Assembly: GCA_964551305.1 (NCBI GenBank)
Contig: CAZKBT010000031.1
Location: 1-39,292 of the forward strand
Reading direction: 5' to 3'
Length of the DNA: 39,292 nt
Origin: JBAZDC01 sp041654595
GTDB lineage: Bacteria > Pseudomonadota > Gammaproteobacteria > Burkholderiales > Burkholderiaceae_B
Shown here piece after piece: positions 1 through 7,000 of this stretch. Within the stretch, counting starts at the first letter, position 1. Every line of letters begins with the position of its first letter. The notes beneath the pieces are model-generated. The model was given only the letters and a program-made list of their open reading frames with translations, was not told the origin of the DNA and searched no databases. The position numbers and the translations under genes are program-made.

Positions 1-380
1 ATGCGTTGAAGGTATCCCGCTCGTTGTCCTTTCTCTTCGTTTCGCATGATCTGGGCGTCGTGCGGCATTTTTGCACGACGACCAACGTCATGTACCTGGG
101 CCGCATCGTCGAAACGGGGCCGACCCGATCCGTGCTCGATGCGCCCAGGCATCCTTACACCCGCTTGCTGCGAGACAGCTCGCCCATTCCGGATCCCAAG
201 CGGCGCATCGATTTGACGGCCGAATCCCAAGAGCTTCCTTCCGCGGCCGATCCGCCGCCGGGCTGCGCCTTTCACCCGCGCTGTCCCCGCGCCCAGGCCA
301 GGTGCCGTACCGACATTCCGGTTTTACAGCCCGCCGCCGGGCCGGGGCCGCGCGCGGTCGCCTGCCATTTTCCCCTTTAG
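1..380 (+). CDS. Peptide-type ABC transporter ATP-binding protein, C-terminal fragment (cut by window start)
   Basis: Only the last ~126 codons are visible; the frame is open to the window edge, so the start, Walker A and signature motifs lie outside. The visible part begins near the switch region SHDLGVVRH (H-loop histidine), followed by VMYLGRIVETGP and HPYTRLL. It ends with the Cys-containing tail CAFHPRCPRAQARC, typical of the oligopeptide/dipeptide transporter ATPase C-terminal extension (OppF/DppF class). Known role of the family: ATP hydrolysis at the inner membrane powering uptake of peptides or related solutes. The downstream solute-binding protein (1648-3189) is of the matching family, so the two probably serve one importer. 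The permease genes are presumably upstream, outside the window. The substrate cannot be read from the sequence. Confidence 0.9.
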   Translation, partial: ALKVSRSLSFLFVSHDLGVVRHFCTTTNVMYLGRIVETGPTRSVLDAPRHPYTRLLRDSSPIPDPKRRIDLTAESQELPSAADPPPGCAFHPRCPRAQARCRTDIPVLQPAAGPGPRAVACHFPL

Positions 381-440
381 TCCCATGTGCGTGAACCCCT
401 GCAAGGCGCTTGGCGCCATCCATCCGATACGGAGAGTTTC

Positions 441-1505
441 GTGAGTAAAGCCAGTTTCATCTATTTAAGCCAGGAAGATGCCATCAAGTACGGGGCGGCG
501 GACGTCGCGGCCACGAATCGCGATGTGGAGCGCACCGTCGTTCTCACTTACCAAGGCAAGGCCATCGAGGCGCCCACGGCGACGTTGTTCTGGGACGTGG
601 ATCCCGACGCGTTGAGAAAGCCTTTCGTCGGCTATCCGAGCAAAAAGCGGGCGAACATTCACGCGGGCTTCCTGGACGACGACGGCGTAAAAAAGGTGGC
701 GATCAAGAACATTCCCAGCAATCCGGACAATCCGAAGAACGGCTACGGCCCGCGCGCGTCCGGCCTGGTCACCATACTCGATTCGGAAAGCGGCTATCCG
801 CTCGCCTTGATGGACGCCATGGTCATCAGCTGCATGCGCACCGGCTGCCTCGGGGCGCTGGGCGTGAAATACCTGCGCTCTTTCAAGGCGAGCACGGCGG
901 CGTTCATCGGTGTGGGCCCGATCAACCAGGCCGCCATCCAGGCGACCGCGGACGTCATGCCGGAATTGAAGAAAGTGTATGTGTTCGATTTCGATGCGTC
1001 GCGGGCCCGGAAGTTCGCCGACAAGTTCTCGGCCCAGCTGGGCATCGAGATCGAAGTGGCCGCCAGCGCGAAAGATGCCGTCGTCGACGCCGACATCGTC
1101 GTTCCGGCCACCAGCGTCCAGAACAAGGACGCCGCCTACATCGAGTACGCGTGGTTGAAGAAAGGCGCCTTGTTCGTCGACCTGTCGCTCTGGGACGCCA
1201 AGTACGAGGTCTTCGAGAAGGCGGACGCCTTGTTTACGAACTCCGATCTGGTGATGGAGCGCAAAACCATGACGCCCGCTTGCCTCGTGACCGAGGGGAT
1301 CGTTGCCGAAGACCGTCTGGTGGACATCGGCGGGGTGATCCTGGGCGAGACCGAAGGCCGGCGCGGCGATGACGACATCATCGTTTATTTTGCCCGAGGA
1401 ATGGCCTTGTACGACGTGATGTCCGGATACCGTGTCTACGAAAACGCCAAGAAGATGCAAGGCGCCCCGCAATTGAATCTTTGGGAGCGCGAGTTCTGGC
1501 TATAG
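441..1505 (+). CDS. Ornithine cyclodeaminase / mu-crystallin family protein
   Basis: A 354-aa protein of the OCD/mu-crystallin Rossmann family. The NAD(P)-binding turn is GVGPINQAA near residues 157-165, preceded by the family's conserved helix MDAMVISCMRTGCLGALGVK (residues 124-143). I chose the GTG at 441 because GGAGAG lies just upstream and the homologous part starts there; a GTG at 387 would add 18 unconserved residues. Family members deaminate and cyclise amino acids (ornithine to proline), reduce ketimines, or act on other amines. Proteins of this particular look are, from memory, sometimes annotated as a tyramine oxidase subunit, which I could not verify. It sits between a peptide-type ABC ATPase and its likely binding protein, suggesting it processes the imported amino compound. 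The exact reaction is uncertain. Confidence 0.8.
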   Translation: MSKASFIYLSQEDAIKYGAADVAATNRDVERTVVLTYQGKAIEAPTATLFWDVDPDALRKPFVGYPSKKRANIHAGFLDDDGVKKVAIKNIPSNPDNPKNGYGPRASGLVTILDSESGYPLALMDAMVISCMRTGCLGALGVKYLRSFKASTAAFIGVGPINQAAIQATADVMPELKKVYVFDFDASRARKFADKFSAQLGIEIEVAASAKDAVVDADIVVPATSVQNKDAAYIEYAWLKKGALFVDLSLWDAKYEVFEKADALFTNSDLVMERKTMTPACLVTEGIVAEDRLVDIGGVILGETEGRRGDDDIIVYFARGMALYDVMSGYRVYENAKKMQGAPQLNLWEREFWL

Positions 1506-1579
1506 GTTTTTCCGCCATCCGCGTGGCGAACCCATGCTTTCCTATAACCTTTTTTCATGGAATAGGCGTTTATTGGAAT

Positions 1580-1609
1580 TTGACAGCATACTTTAACGCT
1601 CAGTAGGAT
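1580..1609 (+). promoter_or_regulatory. Sigma70-like promoter upstream of the solute-binding protein gene
   Basis: A perfect -35 TTGACA at 1580-1585 is followed after 18 bp by TAGGAT (4/6 match to the -10 consensus) at 1604-1609. This lies 39 bp before the ATG at 1648, in a visibly AT-richer 142-bp gap. The binding protein can therefore be transcribed separately from the genes before it, as is common when the periplasmic component is needed in excess. Confidence 0.55.
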
Positions 1610-1647
1610 CGTTCATTATTCCTTGAAGAAAATCTCCGGAGACGTCA

Positions 1648-3189
1648 ATGAAAATCAAATCCTTCGTGTCGGCCATGCTGCTTGGCGCCGGCGCGCTCAC
1701 CGCGCCGGCCCTGACGGCGGCAACTTTGCAGGTTGGTATCGGCACCTCCGATATTTCGAATCTGGACGTGCATCGCGCGACCGGCTTCGATTCCATGTTG
1801 CTCAACCATGTGTTCAACGGCCTGGTCCGCTTTCCGCCGGGCATTGCGGATCCGAGCAAGCTCGAGCCGGATCTGGCCGAGAAATGGGAGGAGTCGAACG
1901 ATCATCTCGTCTGGACGTTTCATTTGCGCAAGGGCGTGCAGTTCCATCACGGCTACGGCGAGCTGCATGCCGACGACGTGGTGTATTCCCTGACGCGTGC
2001 CGCCGACGTCAAGCGCTCGTCCCAGGCCGCCACCTTCGAGCCTATCGAAAAACTCGAAGCGGTCGATCCTTACACGGTGCGAATTACCTTGAAACGCCCC
2101 GTGCCGGGCTTCCTGGGCATGGTGGCCAATTACCGCGGCGGGAACATCACCAGCAAGAAGGCAGGTGAGGAGCTGAACGACAACTTTGGAACCCGGCCGA
2201 TCGGGACCGGCCCGTTCCAGGTCGAAGAACACGTGCCGCAGCAGCACGTCAAGCTGAAGGCGCACGCCGACTATTTTCGCGGCCAGCCAAAAATCGACGA
2301 GGTATTCTGGCGGTTCGTCGTTTCCGACAGCAGCCGCGATCTCGCTTTCAAGGCGGGCCAGCTCGATCTGATCTATGGCCGTCGGGAGCAGCGCTGGGTC
2401 GAGGGCGTGCGCGAACGCAAGGACATGGTCCTGGATATTTTCGGGCCCGGTGAGTTCCGCACGCTGCATTTGAACCGGACCGTCAAGCCCTTGGACGATC
2501 CACGGGTGCGCCAGGCGGTCGCCCATGCGGTGAACGTGGATGAGATCGTTCAGTTCGTCGGAAAAGACATTGCGGAAAAGGGCTGCTCCGTCGTGCCGCC
2601 CGGCTACCTGGGCGAAGATTGCTCGTTCGACTACAACTACGATCTCGAGAAGGCCAAACAGCTTCTGGCGGAGGCGGGGCATCCGAACGGCATCACCCTG
2701 CCGGTCGTCGTGTCGAACATTTCGTCGCAATTGCCGATCATGGAAGTCATCCAGAACCAGTTGGGCAAGGCGGGCATTACTTTGGACATGAAAGTCGTCG
2801 ACCACCCGACCTATCACGAGCAGATCCGCAAGAACGCCAGCGCGATGGTTTTCTACGGCGCGGCGCGCTATCCGGTCGCCGACACGTATTTGACCGAGTT
2901 CTACGACTCGGCCGCCACGGTCGGCACGCCCACGGCGATCACCAACTTTTCGCATTGCTCGGTGGGAGACGAGGCGATCCGCGCCGCGCGCGTCGAGGCC
3001 GATCCAGACAAGCGGCTGGAGTACTGGAAGCAGGCGCAGACCCTGATCAACCAGGACGTCTGCGGCGTGCCTTTATTCGAGCTGCGCCAAGTCTGGGCGC
3101 GAAGCACCAAGCTCGACTACGGTTACGAGTTCCACGGCGACATCAATATCGCGCCGCCTTTGACCGAGCGTACGGCGTTGACGAAGTAG
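1648..3189 (+). CDS. ABC transporter substrate-binding protein, SBP_bac_5 (peptide/nickel/opine) family
   Basis: A 513-aa periplasmic binding protein. Residues 1-24 form a Sec signal peptide (MKIKSFVSAMLLGAGALTAP then ALTAA, likely cut before TLQVG). Family hallmarks follow: the N-terminal LEPDLAEKWE stretch, WTFHLRKGVQFHHG, the DDVVYSLTRA helix, a TGPF motif, and LDDPRVRQAVAHAVN in the middle. Known members capture oligopeptides, dipeptides, opines or metal chelates and deliver them to an OppBC/DppBC permease. The ATG at 1648 has a CCGGAG Shine-Dalgarno about 8 bp upstream. Two genes upstream lies the ATPase of a matching transporter. The ligand is unknown; the adjacent cyclodeaminase-like enzyme hints at an amino-acid-derived compound, which is inference only. 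Confidence 0.93.
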   Translation: MKIKSFVSAMLLGAGALTAPALTAATLQVGIGTSDISNLDVHRATGFDSMLLNHVFNGLVRFPPGIADPSKLEPDLAEKWEESNDHLVWTFHLRKGVQFHHGYGELHADDVVYSLTRAADVKRSSQAATFEPIEKLEAVDPYTVRITLKRPVPGFLGMVANYRGGNITSKKAGEELNDNFGTRPIGTGPFQVEEHVPQQHVKLKAHADYFRGQPKIDEVFWRFVVSDSSRDLAFKAGQLDLIYGRREQRWVEGVRERKDMVLDIFGPGEFRTLHLNRTVKPLDDPRVRQAVAHAVNVDEIVQFVGKDIAEKGCSVVPPGYLGEDCSFDYNYDLEKAKQLLAEAGHPNGITLPVVVSNISSQLPIMEVIQNQLGKAGITLDMKVVDHPTYHEQIRKNASAMVFYGAARYPVADTYLTEFYDSAATVGTPTAITNFSHCSVGDEAIRAARVEADPDKRLEYWKQAQTLINQDVCGVPLFELRQVWARSTKLDYGYEFHGDINIAPPLTERTALTK

Positions 3190-3246
3190 GCCGGGTGCCG
3201 GGCGCATCCGCTGCCTTGTCTCAGGATGCGGCTTATTCAGGCCGGA

Positions 3247-3268
3247 CGGCGGCATGGGGATGCCGCCG
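3247..3268. terminator. Perfect 9-bp inverted repeat between convergent genes, possible terminator
   Basis: CGGCGGCAT and ATGCCGCCG flank a GGGG loop, giving a strong GC-rich hairpin. It lies between the end of the solute-binding protein gene (3189, + strand) and the end of the lipoprotein gene (3294, - strand). That is where a bidirectional terminator would be expected. Neither strand shows a T-tract after the stem, so it is not a canonical intrinsic terminator and could instead protect mRNA 3' ends. Confidence 0.4.
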
Positions 3269-3293
3269 CTGCATGCGCAGTCAGCGGGAGTAC

Positions 3294-3725
3294 TTATTGG
3301 TGGCGCCGAGGAGCGGTGCCCGAACCCAAGACCGGATTCCGCTGTTCAAAGCCGCGCCGCTTTCCATATTCCACGCCGGGGTATTTGCGCGCTTCGAAGG
3401 AGCGTTGCCGCTGGGCCCGGCTTTCGCGTGAATGGGGCCTCGGGCGCTGCGCCTCGCCGCGGTGCCGCCGCTGCGCTTGGCGGTGTCCGGCCTGCGCTCG
3501 CCAGTCGGGGTGCTTGGAATAGCGATAGTGGCCGAGGCGCGCGTGGCTTCGGTCGTAATGGCCGTATTGATAAGCGCCGTATCCGCCGTACGACCTGTAG
3601 CTAGGGGAATCATACGCGCAGGCCGAGAGAGTGAAAGCCAAGCTCATCACGAGGGCGCCGCGAATCCATTTCGAGCGGACGGACTGGCCTGCTCGAGCCG
3701 GTCTATGGAAGAAGGCAAAGGCCAT
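3294..3725 (-). CDS. Small basic Tyr/Arg-rich putative lipoprotein
   Basis: A 143-aa protein I do not recognise. The start at 3725 is supported by GGGAG about 8 bp upstream; the reading frame could extend 31 codons further but without a ribosome site. Residues ~17-40 form a positively charged then hydrophobic signal ending in the lipobox FTLSAC, so Cys40 or so is predicted to be lipidated. The mature part starts with a Tyr/Gly/Ser-rich stretch (YDSPSYRSYGGYGAYQYGHY). It then turns extremely rich in Arg, Gln and His with no recognisable fold. This high positive charge is unusual for an outer-membrane lipoprotein and may bind anionic partners such as LPS, peptidoglycan or nucleic acid (speculation). 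It is convergent with the binding-protein gene and divergent from the autotransporter. Confidence 0.6.
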   Translation of the reverse strand: MAFAFFHRPARAGQSVRSKWIRGALVMSLAFTLSACAYDSPSYRSYGGYGAYQYGHYDRSHARLGHYRYSKHPDWRAQAGHRQAQRRHRGEAQRPRPHSRESRAQRQRSFEARKYPGVEYGKRRGFEQRNPVLGSGTAPRRHQ

Positions 3726-4052
3726 GGTCGTCTCCCGGTCTGCCCATGCAGACGATCTGATCACATACCCGCATCCTAATCCCGAATCCGCCCGTACCGG
3801 CAAGGCTGGAAACCGCAAGAAACATGTTGCGTGAAAAGCGGCGTGGAATGAAACCGGGCGAAATAATATTGCAAGCGGATTAAATAAGAAATCTCAAGGC
3901 TTGCCGGCATAGGCATGCCGGAGTCACCGGCCTATGTCCGTTCGCGGCCTGACCGCTCGTCACACAGGATTGTCGATTCGTCATTTTGATCTTGTGCGTC
4001 GGTGGACGGCGTTCTTAATCTGGGCTCATCGTCACGTCGGAGGGGCGCGATC
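3726..4052. other. 327-bp intergenic region between divergent lipoprotein and autotransporter genes
   Basis: No gene is supportable here. It must contain the start signals of both flanking genes. Positions ~3860-3900 are AT-rich (AATAATATTG, GATTAAATAAG) and may hold promoter elements, but I found no pair with good -35/-10 spacing. Nested inverted repeats occupy 3904-3936 (separate entry). A good Shine-Dalgarno, GGAGGGG, at 4039-4045 decides the autotransporter start. Confidence 0.6.
3904..3936. promoter_or_regulatory. Nested, mutually exclusive inverted repeats upstream of the autotransporter
   Basis: CCGGCAT (3904-3910) pairs with ATGCCGG (3915-3921) around an AGGC loop. CATAGGC (3908-3914), which overlaps the first arm and loop, pairs with GCCTATG (3930-3936), and CCGG at 3918-3921 can pair with CCGG at 3927-3930. 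The two hairpins share bases and cannot both form. The element may be an operator or an mRNA leader structure about 120 bp before the autotransporter start. There is no T-tract. Confidence 0.4.
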
Positions 4053-7000
4053 ATGTTCATGGAAGTACGCTCGACGCCGGGCCGAAAAGGCCACTGGCTT
4101 TCCCGGCTGGCGCTGCTTCTGCCGGCCGCAATGCCGGCATTCTATTTGTTTGGGCCACCGGTTCACGCCCAGTCGGGGCCGCTGGTCCACGACTATCGCG
4201 GCGCGGACGGCGGCTGCTGTTCCGGAGGCATCCACCCGGACAACGGCCATGACGGTCAGTGGGGACAGCGCGACGTCATTCAGGCCGAGGGCAGCCTGGA
4301 CATCGACGCGCGGACGCCCGGCCAGGCCGGCATACTCGTCGACGCAAGCGGCGGCAACGGCGGCAACGGCAAGGACTCGTCCATCAATCATTGGGGCGGC
4401 AACGGAGGGGGTGGACGGAACATCGACTACTCCGTCTCCGATAGCTCCATCACGTCTGCGGGGCGTGGCATCGATATTTATTCCAGAGGCGGCAGCGGCG
4501 GCGTATATGCGAATGCCAATGGACCGTACGGCGGTTACGGGCTGGGGGGTGATGGGCATCTGGCGCGCATTACGGTGAACGACACCCATGTTGCCGGCTT
4601 CGGTTTCGGCATCGCGGCCCAGTCAGGGGGAGGCGGTGGCAGTGACAGCGCCCTGGTCAATGGCTTTGGCGCCGAGCGGGACGCCGGCCATGGAGGTAGC
4701 GCCGGCCAGGCGGCGGTGAATCTGCGGGGTGCGACCTCGATAGCGGTTTCAGGGCCAGGACCTGATGACGTCAGCGCCGGCGTGGGCTTGATATCAGCGG
4801 GCGGCAGCGGCGGTACCGCTCAACACACGGGAGACTTCGGTGGCCACAGCAATGCGGGCCATGGCGGCGGCGCGTCCGCCGTCACGTTCGCATCCTCCGC
4901 CGAGTCCTCCGTAGACAGTCGGGGCAACGGCGTGCATGGCGTGATCGCCCGCTCGCTGGGGGGGAATGCTTCGACCGGCAATTATGCCGATACGAGAGCC
5001 GGGGACGGCGGCAGCGCGGGCTCGATTACCGTCGACAGTGGAGGAAGAATTACCACGCTAGGCGACCGCGCCATTGGAATTTTCGCTCTCAGCCAGGGTG
5101 GGCAAGGAGGCAATGGCGGACAGGGTTCCTGGGCCTCCGGGCACCCGGGGGGAGCGGGAGGAACGCCTGGAGCGATTACCATCGTCAATACCGGCGCGAT
5201 CACGACGGGCTCCGATGGCACGGTCGGCGCCAAAGGCATCGTCGCGAGCGCCGTGGGCGGAGAAGGCGGCCAGGGAGGAGATGGCGGAACGTTCGGGCAC
5301 GGCGGGGACGGCGGGCCGGGGGGGCTTGCTCCGTACGCGATCACCATCACCAACGGCGGCAGCGTCAGCACGTCGGGCAACGATGCCGCCGCCGTCGTCG
5401 TGAACAGCGCGGGGGGCGGGGGCGGCCTGGCCCTTCCCAGCAACGGCATCATCGCCGTGGGCGGCGGGCATGGCGGCGCCGGCGGACAAGGCGGCACGGC
5501 CAACATGACCCATACCGGCAGCATCGATACCTCGGGTGACAATAGCGCCGGGGTTTTGCTGCAAAGCATAGGCGGTGGCGGCGGCGTTGGGGGAGACGCG
5601 AACGCCACCGGCGTGATCGCGTCCATCGCCATCGGCGGCAACGGCGGCGCGGCGGGAGACGGTGGGCAAGTGCAGTTTTCCTCGCAGGGCAAGATCGTCA
5701 CCCGTGCCGGCAACGCTTCGGCTGTCGTGCTGCAGAGTATCGGCGGTGGCGGCGGCAGCGCCGGTTCGGCCAACGCGGTCGGTGTCGGCGTGGGCTTGAA
5801 CGTGACCATGGCCAACGGCGGCCGGGGCGGCAGCGGCGGATCGGGCGGCGCGGTGTCGTTCTTGCATGAAAGCCAAGGCTCGATAACGACGCTCGGCGCG
5901 CATGGCAACGGGGTGCTGGCGCAAAGCATAGGAGGCGGCGGCGGTCAGGGCGGCATGGCTCATTCCCGCGGCATAACGATTGCGCCGCCGACCGGAGACA
6001 ACCCGAGCGGGGCCTTGTCGCTTGCCATCGCCAACGGCGGCGCTGGACAAGGGGCGGGCAGCGGCGGCACGGTCATGCTTGCCAACCAGGGCGGCATCGT
6101 CAATACGCAGGGCGGGCAAAGCGGCGGCATGGTGGCGCAGAGCATCGGGGGCGGCGGCGGCCAGGGCGGCGGGGTTCTGGCGCCGGTCAAGATGCCGGTC
6201 GTCGGCAACGCCTCGATCAACCTGCAGCTCAGCGTGCGCCACGGCGGCCAGGGGGGCCGGGGCGGCAACGGCGGGCGCGTGACGGTGAGCAACACCGGTG
6301 AGGGCGTCATCTCGACCTCGGGAACGGGGTCGGCGGGCATCGTGGCGCAGAGTGTGGGCGCGGGAGGCGGAAACGGCGGCATCGTCCAGCAGCATGACGC
6401 CGGCTCTTTCAACGACATCCTCGGTTCGCCCATGCAACTGCCCGGCCTGCTCGACACGGCGATAGGCTGGTTGGAGAAAGGCCCCGAGCTGAAGTTAGGC
6501 AAGGCCGTCGATTTGTCCGTCCAAATGACGACGGGCGGCAGCGGCGGAGCCGGCGGCGCGGCGAGTCCCTTCGATGTGCGCAATGACGGCCGTGTCGAGA
6601 CGGCGGGCGATCATGCGCCGGGCATTATCGCGCAGAGCATCGGCGGTGGCGGCGGCAATGCCGGGTTGATCGACGCCACCGGCGCTTCCAGCCTGCTTTC
6701 CAGCATCGATGCGCTGATAAAGGCGTCGGAGTCGGCAGGGCAGAATGCGTTTTCCCTGACGCTGCCGAAAACCAACATCGTCCATCAGACCGGAGGCAGC
6801 GGCGGCGCGGCCGGCGCCGGGGGCGGCACGGCGGCGGATCCAAGCGTGGTCCGGAATGCCGGAACGATCACGACGCATGGCGATGGTTCGCCCGGCATCG
6901 TGGCGCAGAGCGTGGGCGGCGGCGGGGGAAACAGCGCGGCCAGCGGCCAAAGCCTGGTAGACGCGGTAGCGCGGGCCGCCGGTGGACAAAGCGCCGAAAT

